From positions 60,648,101-60,712,100 of the forward strand of contig CM037589.1 in NCBI GenBank assembly GCA_021018995.1: a DNA stretch of 64,000 nt, in the 5' to 3' direction. This stretch comes from Chloranthus sessilifolius (lineage: Eukaryota; Streptophyta; Magnoliopsida; Chloranthales; Chloranthaceae). Positions 33,700-45,539 of this stretch are shown piece after piece (position 1 is the first letter of the stretch; each line of letters begins with the position of its first letter). Position numbers and translations under genes: made by a program. The notes beneath the pieces were generated by a model. It was not told where the DNA came from. It did not search any database and saw only the letters and a program-made list of their open reading frames with translations.

Positions 33700-34700
33700 C
33701 TCATGCGATACTATCGGGCCGACCCAAAAGAAGCCCTACTTCGAAAACTATTTACTCTCTTTTTATTCTTTTATATCTCTAACAAAACCAGCGCCCTCTT
33801 CATCTTCCTTACTTCTTCGTTTTCTCATAAATCTCTTCATCTCCCTCTCTCACCTCTTCGCCTCCTCCCCCCTCTCTCTCGCTCTCTCTCCCTCTTCGAA
33901 ACCCTAGCCTCCATCTCCCTCTTCGAAATCCAAGTCTTCGAAACCCTAGCCTCCATCTCCCTCTCTCCTCTCTAATGAAATCTCGTGGTTTGGGTTTGAA
34001 GTGCCGACGATCCTCTCGTCAAACCGTTAGGGTTTGAAACGACCTTGGCCTTGAATCCGTGGTTATGGTGCGATCAACTTTGGAATCTACAGCGCATTGG
34101 AGGATTGAATTTGTGTAGGCGTCTTCACCTTTTCTTTCTAATTTTTTGGTTTTTTATAAGCATTTGTGGATTGGAGGATCGAAAACGAAGCTATTCCAGA
34201 TCCTTTCGCTTTGTCTTCTCATCCATCTCGATTTCGCATCTCATTTTCCGGTTTTTATTGCGAGGCGCTCAATAAGGTTCTCTGAACCAATTCATCAATT
34301 TTGTCATCGCATGCATTTGAAGAAACTTCAACTTGAATAAGACGCTCCAGATCGTATGTATTTGATTGCTTGTTTTATTTATATATAGTAATTTTCTAGT
34401 GTTTTCTAAATTGCTATCTCCCACCCCTAAGATCCCTCCGATTAGGGTTTTTGATCGATTTCGCTTCATCTCAGCTTTTGATTTCATAATATTTCAATCA
34501 TCTGCGACATAAACGAAAGTCGCAAGGAGCGACAACAAGGCCCGTGATTTAAGCTCAATTTACGTTTCTACCTCTTAAGTCGAGTTCGGATCTGCGATTT
34601 GAGCTCGATTGAGAATTTTCTCTTTGTTTTTATTCGTTTCTCATTTTCGGTTCTACCTCTTCACTCCGTGATGGGTCGTGGTTTTAGGATTACAATAGAA
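33700..34700 (+). other. Leader-like segment inside the CACTA element
   Basis: CT-rich DNA with the repeated phrase TTCGAAACCCTAGCCTCCAT (about 33894 and 33937) is followed by T-rich DNA. It looks like a 5' UTR plus first intron of a plant gene, or the element's own leader. The short open frames match no family I recognise. Confidence 0.35.
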
Positions 34701-35602
34701 TTGTCCTTGCCATTATCCTCATTTACATTCAAGTAAGCCAAGTCGATTTAGATCATCAATTAGGATTTTCTAGATATATTTGTTATTTTCATGAATATTG
34801 CTTGATTTGGCCTTGTTTTGTGTGCGTTGTGTTATTTTTTGTGAAGGTTTTCTAGATATTTACAACACTTCTCCCCGACGTCCCATCTTCTTCAACCAAC
34901 GGTTCATTTTTCTTGGTATTGTAGATTCTATTTTCTACTTTTCGATTATGAACAAATAGATAATAGATTCCTTTGGCGTTAAGTGATCATGATATTAGTC
35001 TTCGAATATGGAGAGATTAAATCTCTAATTATTTTAGTTGAATTTGTCCATCAATTAAGCTTGCAAACTATCTCTATCCACAATCTAGAATTTATTTTCC
35101 ATCAATTAAAGTATAGTCAATATAGGCATCAATCTATAAGCGTGTAATCTCGTCATGATCGGTAGCTACTGTTCTATTTTTTACTTGATTTTATTGGAAA
35201 TGTAAAAAACTGTAATAATGTAGAGTGGGATTTAGCAAAGGATGAAATGTAGATCACTTGCTTGTTGAAATGCTTGAACCAGAAGCCGGTAAGTATTGTC
35301 AAGTGGCTTTCACATAAAGTGGGCCCTTGCACTTTAAAAGAAAGACATGATAATTTGGAGACATACGGAATATTTTTTAGGCTGATTTGAAGGCCATGAT
35401 TTAAAACATTTGGGTGTAAACGATGAGCACCAATGACCAACATGATCTTTGAATGCAGTCAATTGTTGAACCAGAAGATGGACTTTGACTTTGACTACAT
35501 TCAATAACATGATAGAACCTGTGATTGGTTTCAGTCTATTGCATCAAAGATCTTCATATCATGATCTTAAAATGGCCTCTAAATCAGACGACTTTAATGG
35601 TA

Positions 35603-35688
35603 ATTGGAGAGGGCACAGGTCCCCAAAGTACCAAGTCTAATTTGTATTGGAGAGGGCACAGGTCCCCAAAGTACCAAGTCTAATTTGT
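35603..35688. repeat. 43-bp tandem duplication
   Basis: Two identical units beginning ATTGGAGAGGGCACAGG (35603 and 35646). Identity suggests a recent event. Confidence 0.93.
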
Positions 35689-36105
35689 AGATGGATCATC
35701 TGCCATACAAATTCCTGAGGTAAATGACGCTATGGAATAATATCACGATAAAAGCTATCTTGATAATATGATAATGATAACCATATCTTCAAACTTCTAT
35801 ATATTTTTCCTCATTATTCCCGATATTTTAATTTATTTTAGAAGAAATTGCGATATTTTAACGGCGACGTTTCTTTCATGTCTCTTACCATCCAGCCTGG
35901 TTGACTGGGCTCTCTTCCTTTAGAATGTGAGAAAGTATAAAAGGCTTCTATTTACCACCAACATTGGTGCTGCCCCCTGGTACCAGTCACCCAAACCACC
36001 ATGACTAGTATTCAAAGAGGCACTACGTGGAGGTATGAAACACACTATCATTTCTCAAAAAGCACCACCAACAAAGTGTCGACGCGGTCAAGCTCTGTAC
36101 AGCTC

Positions 36106-36112
36106 TATAAAA
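36106..36112 (+). promoter_or_regulatory. TATA box of the captured MYB fragment
   Basis: TATAAAA lies 57 bases before the MYB ATG and is followed by a TTCACTTC-type leader. Proximal promoter DNA therefore appears to have been captured along with the exon. Confidence 0.5.
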
Positions 36113-36168
36113 GCCCAATTCATTTGCTTCTTCACTTCAAATTCTAACTTAGTTTCTAAATCAACCCC

Positions 36169-36348
36169 ATGGGTAAGACTCCTTGCTGTGACAAAGCAAC
36201 TGTGAAGAAAGGGCCTTGGTCCCCTGAAGAAGATAGTTTACTAAAGAAGTATGTAGAGACTCATGGAGCCATTGGGAATTGGATTGCTTTGCCTAAGAAA
36301 GCAGCTAAAAAATGTTTTTATGGTCCCAGCCTTTCACCACTTGATTAG
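36169..36348 (+). pseudogene. R2R3-MYB first-exon fragment
   Basis: The 59-codon frame starts [20 protein letters not shown] and continues [20 protein letters not shown], then LPKKA. This is the N-terminus and most of the R2 repeat of plant R2R3-MYB transcription factors of the [18 protein letters not shown] type (MYB36/RAX-like). The first two regularly spaced Trp residues of R2 are present. Homology stops at about 36306, where the first exon of such genes normally ends, and nonsense follows to TAG at 36346. Without the third R2 helix and the R3 repeat it cannot bind DNA. It was probably captured as genomic DNA. Confidence 0.85.
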
Positions 36349-37048
36349 CTGTAATAAAAAATATCGTTAATTAATTTCTGCTTCTACCAGCGAGTTAATT
36401 TAGTTGTTATAACTGCAGGTAGTTAATTTGGCTCAGTTAATTTCTGCTTCTACCAAAAATAGATAACTTGGCCGGAATTTCGGCCGATAATTTGAATCCC
36501 ATACAAAATATGACCGAAATTTCGGTCCAAATTATCGTTTCGGTGAGGATCCAATCTATTATACAAATTCCGGCCAACTTGATATGAGTAATAGGATCCA
36601 ATCTATTAACTACTTCTTTTGTCTTGGATTATACAAATTCTTTTCCTTGCGTGCATCCTTTTTTTTTGCATCTAGGATATTTTTGAGATATTGCCTTCGA
36701 TTTCCTATTTTTAGTACATTATATTCTACTGCGTAAAATAAAGTTTGTCAGACTTTTATATGTTTTGCAAAAGAGCAGTTCCAATCTTTATTTTTCAGGC
36801 AAATGTTGGAGACAATGGGACGTCACTGCTCTGCTGTCTTTATCCCAATCATCCTTTTAAATGCATAGCCTCGAACTTTTTTGCTCATTCAATTTTTTGT
36901 ATTATGCTACTGTTGCAAGTAGCTCTTTACAGTGGTTACAGCTCTTGGTTTTGTTGAGCAAGGTATTAGCATTTGTTTTACTTGTCAATCCATGTATATT
37001 TGTTTGTCCTTCTTCCTGTATTTTGTAAATTATCCACTTTTTTGTCAG

Positions 37049-37127
37049 GTTTGCAATGGAGCTACATATGCTAACATAGATGTGTTAAAAAGTGAGAAAG
37101 ACGGGTCCAGAATGTTACTGATTGAAG
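37049..37127 (+). other. Exon-like segment, unidentified
   Basis: 79 bases lie between a pyrimidine-rich acceptor ending in CAG and a GTGTGT donor. They are open in one frame (ATYANIDVLKSEKDG, then SRMLLIEG). I do not recognise the family. It may be a third captured gene. Confidence 0.35.
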
Positions 37128-38673
37128 GTGTGTGGCCATGTTTATGATTTTGTTTTCATTCTATGAAGTTGCAGTTATATAAGTTTGATTTACCTTGAGG
37201 GTCAATTTAGAGATGACAATTGTCGAGAAGAAAAAAAGCATCATAATTTGAGAGCTGTACAAATTGCATATATAATAAATTTAGTCAATGCCGTAAAAGC
37301 CAATCACATAGCTTACCTGATGGTTACCTGAAAAATTAGTGGCTTCAGCAGTTATTCTGTACCATAGGTACTAATAATCATCTATGCTGACATAATATGA
37401 AGGTCTCTTGGAGCTTATATGCTGACATAATAACTATGCTTGACCCATTTATGCTATTCTGGGCTGAGCCTGAACCTATATTAAGCCTGATTAATAAGTG
37501 ATTGGGTTCGCAAACAGAAAATGAGACTCCATCACTACAAAAGGGGTTAATTGTAAAGACTCGAAGCTGATGATGAAAATGATCTTTTTTGTACCACAAA
37601 ACTTAACTGCAAGCTTGTCTTTTTAGAAATAACAAAAATACTGTGAGCTATCATCTCTCTTTCTACATGTAGAGCTCCCTTAAATAATTGAGCTATGCAA
37701 CTTGACACTTCATCTTTAGAATGTTGGCATGTTGAGAGAACATAAGCATACCATCACAGCATCTAGGTCAAAAATCCTTATTTCAGATATAATTATTATA
37801 CTATTTGTATATTTATATATTTCTTTTAATACTGTTAGAAATATATAATTATTACACTATTTATATATTGGCTCTAGCAAATCTTTATTACATGTTCCAT
37901 ATTACTAAAGCTACAAAATAATCCAAGTTGACATGCAAGATTCCAATTCAGTTTGATTTATAGATAATGGGGAGTTTCATACATAGAAGACTTGGGGTTC
38001 AAACTTCATATATGATTAAGAAGTATCCAATTGAAGACCATCGATAGCTTTCTCAGCCTGCTCTCTTCTATTTGTCCATATGCAGAATTTACTACATTAC
38101 CATATGCTAACATCTCACTACTAGGCTTAGTATACTTTAATGGAAAATATTGAATCTCTGATAAATATATGCCTTTTACCTCACATTCATTTCCTTTAGA
38201 TTTTATTCATTTAAGTTTTACTCTGCACCATTTGTAAGTTCATACTAATCTGGAGAGACATCTCCTTGAAAAAGAAAAAAAAAAAGGACAAGAGAAGATA
38301 AGAGTTCTTGCATTAAGGCCCTTCATTTCCCAAGTTTTTACGTAGTGTGACCTTCATCGGTTCCAGTATATCCTTCTGATGAGCCACGTCATATGTTGCA
38401 TCGACGCCAAAGAGCACATAGTAAACCGGCATGACCAAGGTACATATCCAACAAGAGCAGCTCTCTGCTCCGGCCACTGCTATTCAGAATTGATGGTGGA
38501 CATCTTTTCTATTCATGAGTTTCTGATGCTAACATACAAATTATCTTTGCTCTCATTGATTGAAAAAGAAAATAATTTTGTAGGATAAGAAAATAATGAA
38601 AATTTCCCTAAACCATCTCGTACGGAGTTCAGATATACGTAATGCTTCAATTACTTATTGTCTGCCCTTATAG

Positions 38674-38730
38674 ATGAATTCATTTGAGAGGAAGCTTGGT
38701 ATTTTGAAAGGACTGACACCAAAGATGGAA
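38674..38730 (+). other. Exon-like segment, unidentified
   Basis: 57 bases (19 codons, MNSFERKLGILKGLTPKME) lie between TTATAG and a consensus GTAAGT donor. The splice-site fit is good but the peptide is too short for me to identify. Confidence 0.35.
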
Positions 38731-39095
38731 GTAAGTCACCAATTTCTTTTAAATTTGTGTTCAATTGTCTGCTTTTCACCCTAAACAGAGCAGATTAGTG
38801 GGCTTTGGTCTCTGCCCACCTTAGATATATTCACCTTGCCAAATGTAAAGGATTATAATCTCAGTATCGGTTTCGGTTTAAGTCTGTGCCAATTCCGAGG
38901 CGTATTGTCTTGGGCGTCACTGATACATATGCTACAACATATAGGAATCAGGTGATACCCATACTTCGGTCTCTGGTGCTCCGATACCAATATGTATCAC
39001 TCAATACATCTAAGTATCGTCCGAGATTTCGATGTATGCCAAATCTTGCACTAATAAATGGACTAAAACTGCAACAGAGGAATTACACCACTTTT

Positions 39096-39350
39096 TATAG
39101 TGAGCAATCTTCAAAACAAGAACACTGAAGTCCTGAGATTAAATAAAATATTTGAAAAGCCTTTAGCAGGGCTATCAACGGGTCGGGCCGACATGCCACC
39201 CGATATCCGACCTGATATATTATAGTGAGCAATCTTCAGAACAAGAAAACAGAAGTCCTAAGATTAAATAAAACATTTGAAAAGCCTTTAGCAGGGCTGT
39301 CAATGGGTCGGGTCAACATGTCACCCGATACCTGACCCGATATTTTACTG
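39096..39350. repeat. Tandem duplication, period 125 bp
   Basis: Units start TATAGTGAGCAATCTTCA at 39096 and 39221. Each includes the start of an hAT-like word, CAGGGCTGTCAATGGGTCGGG. The second unit continues into about 130 bp rich in GGTCGGG/CCCGAC words, typical of decayed plant hAT elements. Confidence 0.8.
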
Positions 39351-40434
39351 GGTCGGGCACATAAACTTGACCCATCGAGTTCGGTCGGGCATGAGAAATC
39401 CAACCCAACCTTGAATTGGTCGATGAAAGTCTTGTCAGGTCGAGTTGACCTGACCCAACCCACACATGGTATTTTCTTTTTGAAATATTTGTGTGAGATT
39501 TTAGTACAAGTACACATTACTTTGCACAATTGTGAAGTCTCTATGCTTTTGTTTCTCTCTCTCTGTGTAAATTTTATTCTCTAGTTTTCACTTGTGGTGG
39601 TTCAAAACATTCTACATTCCTGCTAACCATGTAAAGTGGGTCACACGTTACTTTCTCCATGAAATTGCTTAGCATTTCAATACCCTCAAAGCACTTCGGC
39701 CCAGTAAGCTTTGGGGCTTATTCAAAAGGAGCGGCTATGCTTTTCTCAAGAAAATTTTGTATTTAGACTTGTTAACATCCTTCTAGTATGTAGCGAAAAT
39801 TGTCCTCCAACCAGGGGATCGATATAACTAAGGCTAGCCCACTGGGAGTAGAAGAAGCAGAGATTCAGGGAGCTTGCCATTAGTTTAAGTTAGAGATTGA
39901 GAAGCCACTGAGGAAAATTAGTTGACTACTCATGAAAAAGAGGACTACGGTATAAGCTTTTAACACATCGGTTAACTTAATCGAATACTATGCATTGCTA
40001 TGATTTAACTGGATTTGAGCCTTCATTAAGACTTCGTTGACTTTTGGTTTTTAACTGGGTAGAATGTACATCTGGGTATCCTTCACGGCTTAAATCATAG
40101 CATTGCTTGTTATGAAAGCAAGCTTACAGGTCATAATTTCTTCAGAGCATTAGGTGACGGTAGTAGGTAGTAACTATAAGAGCAACAAATTGATCCGAAG
40201 TCCAAATACGTAATAATTTTGTCCCACATAATCAACACTGGTTAATCATTCTATTTCCCTCTTTTCATTATTTTTTGAACCTTTGTGCACTATGTGGAAT
40301 TACTTCCGTTGAATGCCTAATTATATATTTGAGCCACTATTCTTCCATAGAGCTTTCTGTTTTGTACTTTACCTAGATATTTGGGAGATGAAATCTCGCC
40401 TGCTGACACCATAGTTTTTTGTATGTGCTATCAG

Positions 40435-41202
40435 GTTGGCGCTCCTGCCCATGTTGGATTTGTTGCTCCAATCGATGTCATTGTTCCATCTGGCAACACA
40501 GGATTGGATCCTTCACAGACATCCTTCTTTCAGGTTTCCTAAACATCTATTGTCCTCTCATTCTCTTTTATATAGTCTCCCAACTCTCTAAGTTCTAACA
40601 CCTCTCTCTTTAGGTGCTTAATATCCCAACCAAAATTAACAAGGGTACGGTTGAGATCATCACACCTGTAGAACTAATTAGAAAAGGTGAGAAGGTGGGC
40701 TCTTCAGAGGCCCTTCTCTTACGACCTTGTTGTTCTCTTTGTATATGACAATGGTTCTGTGTTCAGTCCCGAAGTGCTTGATCTCACTGAGGATGATCTA
40801 ATTGAAAAGTTTAGTGCCGGTGTTTCCATGGTGACCTCCTTGTCTTTAGCTATCTTGTATCCGACTCTTGCCGCTGCACCCCACATGTTCATCAATGCCT
40901 ATAAGAATGTTCTGGCTATTGCGGTTGCGACCGACTATTCCTTCCCCCAGGCAGATAGAGTAAAAGAGAATCTGATGGTGTGAATGACTTGCTGCTCTTT
41001 AATGAGAATTGCCTCTTTTTTTTTCACCCACGAAATCTCCTTTTACCGATACATTTAGTTCTATTTTGTGGTGCTGATCGGGTGTTTTGAAAATGTAGGA
41101 TCCTAGCAAGTTTGCAGTTGCTTCTGCTCTTGTTGCTACTGCTGATTCTGGGGCAGCACCGCAATAGCGACATAAAGGAGGAAGAGAAGAAGGAAGAGCC
41201 TT
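40435..41202 (+). pseudogene. RPP0: Ribosomal protein P0 gene fragment, introns retained
   Basis: Three exons are readable. 40435-40533 encodes [20 protein letters not shown] and then [13 protein letters not shown]. 40614-40977 encodes [39 protein letters not shown] and [19 protein letters not shown]. 41099-41202 encodes DPSKFAVASALVATADSGAA and, in another frame, KEEEKKEEP. Introns have AG/GT borders. This is the middle and C-terminal part of the acidic 60S stalk protein P0, which anchors P1/P2 on the large subunit. The rRNA-binding first third and the last dozen residues are absent. A deletion with frameshift removes about ten residues after GSSEA (about 40700), and TAG at about 41165 precedes the tail. 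A run of 16 G follows at 41221. It lies wholly inside the CACTA element. Confidence 0.92.
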
Positions 41203-42017
41203 ACATGCTCATTGGACCTAGGGGGGGGGGGGGGGGCGTTGGAGATTCTATTCCTAGATGGATAGTTTTATCTTCTTCAAGGTGGCTATTAGTTTTCTTT
41301 TTTCTTTTTTCTTTTAAAGTCACATGATCATTGGACCTAGTTTTCTACCTGAGATAGTGTTTTATATTATGTATGTGCAGTGCTATTTTGCATTATATAT
41401 GTTGAATTTTCATATTTAGCCCTTCCATTTTCTTTTATTTTTTATTGTCATTGTTTTTGGTGCCAACACATCTTGGGGCTCAATACATATTCCCTATACT
41501 TCAATGGGGGCCTAGTTATACTCTCAACCAGTTCAAATCTTGAAAATATTCAAAAACACTCTTGAAAATATTCAAAAACATTCGGGCGCACATTATTTGT
41601 GCTTTGGGTTTTGAAGGCTGATGGGCCAATATCTATGGCGATATGTGCCATATGATACTTTCAGTTTCCAGGTTCACCAAATAGTATTTCACTAATTGAT
41701 TTGGCAAGAGCCTTACATGCTCAGGTAATAGAGTTTCTGCTTTTTTACATGTACCTTTGCATTAGGACCTTGTGATTTGGCGTTTTCGTAGGGGTAGTGT
41801 CTAACAGTTTTCTTCTTTTTCTTTTTGGTTTGTCTTGGGGGGTTTGGATAAGGGTTTTTCTATCTTTGCTGCATTTTTATCCTTTTAGTCTTTCGCTTCC
41901 TGTATATCTACTGTTGAGCTTTTGTATCTCTTAAGAACAGAATTAGATGAAGTATTTCAATAGATTGAGTTGAAGGACCTAGAGTTTTTCTAGGAAAAGG
42001 TTTCTATCTTTTATCAA

Positions 42018-42090
42018 TTGCATCCCTTCTCCGGAATGATGCTCCTGTTATTGTTTGTGGGGATTTTAATTGTATCGCAAAAGTAAGACT
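42018..42090 (+). pseudogene. Possible LINE endonuclease scrap
   Basis: One frame reads SIASLLRNDAPVIVCGDFNC followed by IAK. The VIVCGDFN motif is like the GGDFN block of L1 apurinic-type endonucleases. It is very short and could be chance. Confidence 0.35.
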
Positions 42091-43025
42091 GATTCTATGG
42101 CTCTTCTATCCTTATGTGAAGTATGTGTTTGAAATTTGTTATGTGCTTAGAGTATTATTTGTTTAATTCCTTAATATCATAAATATCTTAATTTAATTGC
42201 TTAATATTATAAATATTTAATTACGTTCTCCTTTTGATTTCAGGCAAAGCTTTTCGATTTGAAGCTCACCTTAAACGGATCACTAGGGGACGGGGATACT
42301 TTGCAGGAGAGGCGAAGCACATTTTTTTTTTTTTTTAATTATGAAAATAGGTCATGGAGTCCTTAGATTGTTAACTCTCTTTCTTTTCTTCTTTTTTTTT
42401 CTTTGAATAAAAGGATTGAGTATGTAAAGTTTAAAATATTTGGTTGATTTGAAAGGTTGGATCATAAGTTGAGATGCAATCTTTTGCTTGAATAAAAAAC
42501 TTGGGCATCTATTTTATTTATTGATTATATTGAATGATTTGCATTTGAGTTGAATGGATGTGTTTAAATATGAGACTAATAGTTTTTTTTCTTTATATAA
42601 TTTTTTTTAAAGTATTAAAAAAAAAAAACATTAAAAAATTGCATTAAAAAAAGTATTACAAAAAGCATAAAAAAAATTGCATTAAAAAAAAGCATAAAAA
42701 AATATTATTTTAAAAAATTTTGCATAAAAAATTGTCGACGTAATTTTTTTTTTTAAATATATATATATTTTAAAAAATTTACATAAAAAAACCACTGCCC
42801 TAAACAGTTGTAAAAAAATGAGTGATTTTTTTTTATCACTATAGAAGACAGTGGTTTATGAAGTTCATAAACCACTGTTTTGTATAGTGGTAAAAAAAAA
42901 CCACTCCTTTTTTTACAATTGTTTAGGACAGTGGTTTTTTGAAAAAAAACCATTGTCCAAGACAGTGGTTTTTTGAAAAAATCATTGTTTAAGGCAGTGG
43001 TTTTTTTGGCTTTTTCACGTAGTGA

Positions 43026-43183
43026 ATGGCCTGCGCCTCTCTCCAGACTCCAAACCCTCTCTTCTCTCTCTAGGCCCAGCGCCTCTCTGCAAAAATTTCC
43101 TCCATCTTCATCTACCCCATCAAATCATGCAGACTGCAGAGGAATCTCTATTGCCCAAGCACCAACTACTTCAACTTCAACAG
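43026..43183 (+). pseudogene. First exon of a MOSC-domain gene, decayed
   Basis: From ATG at 43026 the frame reads MACASLQTPNPLFSL, TAG at 43071-43073, then AQRLSAKISSIFIYPIKSCR. After a 7-base duplication (TGCAGAC/TGCAGAG) it continues in another frame as CRGISIAQAPTTSTSTG up to a GT donor at 43184. The SSIFIYPIKSCRGIS block is the signature of the N-terminal beta-barrel of MOSC/MARC-type proteins (molybdenum-cofactor-linked amidoxime reductases). The N-terminal extension could be an organelle-targeting peptide. No later exons were found in this window. The CACTA element interrupts the base just before the start codon: its target duplication AAT overlaps the ATG. Confidence 0.78.
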
Positions 43184-43370
43184 GTATAAATCAACTAACC
43201 CAACTCCTCAATTTACCCATTTCTTTATTTTCTATCATCAATTCTATCTTTTTCTTGTTTGCTTTTTTAGTTCAACAGGTATAAATCAAGTAACGCAATT
43301 GCTCAATTTACCCATTTCTTTGTTTTCTGTCTTCAATTTAATCAATTCTATCTTTTACTTATTTTCCTTT
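43176..43370 (+). repeat. 95-bp tandem duplication including the exon end and splice donor
   Basis: TTCAACAGGTATAAATCAA and the following 75 or so bases occur at 43176 and again at 43271, with about ten differences. The last bases of the MOSC exon and its GT donor are therefore present twice. Confidence 0.8.
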
Positions 43371-45539
43371 AGTTTTCTTGTGCTATTTTGTTTTGAACTT
43401 CCATGATTCAGTGTGCTAATTTACACGATTTTTTTTAGTAATATTTCTATACCTGTTTGTAAGCTTTAATTATGATTTGATTAAATTTTGTCTAGAGTTT
43501 GTATATCCTTGATCAGATGCTGTCTCACTATAGTATTATTTTTCTATATTTGATTTTTGTTTATTTATAAGATCAGACTTTGAATCTCTATTTTTGGTGT
43601 TTTATACTGTTCAGAGATCTCTGCTTCTTTAAACTGCTATTTCTCTTACCTGTTTTATTTTCATATCAGTTTTAATGATATTAGAATATTAGTTTGATCA
43701 CCAATTCACCATACTTAAGTTCAAGATTGAATGAGTAAAGCTTATATTGATTCATGCAATTACATGTTTCTTTATTTAATTAGTGAAAAGTTTATTGAGA
43801 GAACAAGCTTTTTCTTGCGATATATATCCAATTGTCCACAAATTGATACGATCCCCGATCTTATTATGGATTTTATGACAAAGAAATAAATAAAAATAGA
43901 ACTAGATAAGAAAAAGAGATGCTTAACCACTACATGAGGGTGAATGGTCCTCCAATGCCGCAACATTTCTCAATGTCAGCTTGTTTTCTATAGAACTTTC
44001 CCCATACTTAAGTAAATTAATAACTTAAAAACTACCCACTAATACATTTAAACTTAAATAATTACTTCCTAATAATTAACTACATGTGTTAATTGACACC
44101 TAATTGATTTATCACGTGAAACGTGATACACAAAACATAATGCACACGTGGCACAATGATACGACATAAGAGTGTGCATCATAATATTTTACACCATTTA
44201 TTCCCTTCTCAATAGTCTTGAGTTGTTTTGTTTTGAACTTCCATGATTCAGTGTGTTAATTTACACGATTTTTTTTAGTAACATCGATAGTCTAATCCGG
44301 TTTTTGATTTGAATAATTAGTTTAGATACTAAAAAAGAATCGAATTCCTTGAGATTTATCTAATGGGATACTTGTTTTATGATTTTTCTAAGATTAGTCT
44401 TTGTAAAACCTCTGAAGTCACAAAAGTGGGCCTACTTGCATAGTCACCAAGTCGCAAGGTTAAAATTCGGGAAAAGAAATCCATAAAATATGATTTTTTT
44501 TTAAAATTCATGATTTGTTTCAAAAAGCGTGAATAATTTACAAATTATTTGCATATTTTTCAAATTTATAAAAAAATCATGAATTTTAAGAATTCGCGAA
44601 TAATTCGCAGAACCTTAAAATTGCTAATTATTCACATATTTTCAAGAATTCGCCGAATTTGGTGCCTATGCATTCAATCTCGCTCACCCTGCTAATACGT
44701 ACCTTGATTAAAAGTCTCTCTATAAAGGGTGATTGTCTTACATGCTATTAGTAATTTATTATATAACATCTCAACTTCACCTTTAAGTCTTTAACATCTA
44801 TGTGTTTAGATGGGATCATAGGATAAAAGATTTCTGCACATTGGAGGTTATGTAGTGTTCAACTTGCTCTCTCTCCCCCACGCTTGAGCACTCCTGCAGG
44901 CCGCCGACCCGCCGGCGATCGTCTTGTAAGTCCGCTTTCTTATTCTTTTTTTTTTTTTTGAAAATTAGATTTGTTGATTAATTTATAATTTGATTTTGAT
45001 AGAAATTTTGATGATTTTGTTGCTTGGTTTATTAGTTTTGTTGCTAAATTTTGATGATTTTGCTAGATTTGCTAGTTTTGATAGAAGAGTGTGTTGTTGT
45101 TGCTAAATTTTTAGTGGTTAATTAGTAATTTCTGATTAGCAAGTATTGAACAAATGTGTATTTGATAGGGAAAAAGGTAGAACAGTCGCGAATTTTTTAT
45201 TTATAAAAAAAAATAGAATATGAGTATTATAAAGTAATATGAAATAGGGGGCAAATTTTATTTATTTATAAAAAAAAATAGAATATGAGTATTTGGTAAA
45301 ATAGAATATTAGTATTATTTTATTTATCAAAAAAAAATTGTGGCGAAGTTTTTATATATTATAAAGTAATATGAAATAGGGGCCCCATTTTAGGAACTCG
45401 CCTTGGGCCCCAAAAATGTCAGGGCCGGCCCTGTCCAAACCCTCTCCTTTATATTATTGAAAATCGCCTTTTTTCAATAACCCACCACCAATGGCAAGCT
45501 TAAATATTTATCATGCAATAGAGTGTTTTTTATGTTCAA
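43371..45539. other. Non-coding region with direct repeats
   Basis: No further MOSC exon is recognisable. A direct repeat of about 57 bp (TTTTGTTTTGAACTTCCATG at about 43387 and 44227, exactly 840 bp apart) brackets unidentified DNA. Around 44500-44660 is AATTCGCGAATAATTCGC-type palindromic sequence. At 45197-45385 a unit with TTTATAAAAAAAAATAGAAT and ATAAAGTAATATGAAATAGG recurs. CAGGGCCGGCCCTG at about 45420-45433 looks like the terminus of a plant hAT element whose other end I cannot find. Confidence 0.5.

Larger units (their letters stand above)
33574..43024. mobile_element. CACTA DNA transposon, 9.45 kb, carrying gene fragments
   Basis: The left end is CACTACGTCAAAATG and the right end reads TTTTTCACGTAGTG, so the termini are inverted repeats of about 13 bp with one mismatch. 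Perfect 3-bp target duplications AAT lie at 33571-33573 and 43025-43027, as expected for CACTA (En/Spm). Subterminal repeats around CCACTG-CCTAAAA-TAGTGGTTTT occur near both ends (about 33597-33690 and 42790-43010) in both orientations; these are transposase-binding candidates. No transposase domain is recognised. Inside are a MYB first exon, a ribosomal P0 gene fragment with introns, unidentified exon-like segments, a possible LINE scrap and other repeats, so this looks like a Pack-CACTA element. Confidence 0.87.

Noticed and set aside
39236..39529. 97-codon minus-strand frame
   Set aside because: A translation of decayed hAT-like GGTCGGG repeats; no recognisable protein.
33574..43024. Transposase gene within the CACTA element
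   Set aside because: No TNP2-like or other transposase motif recognised; the sequence inside is mostly gene fragments and other repeats.
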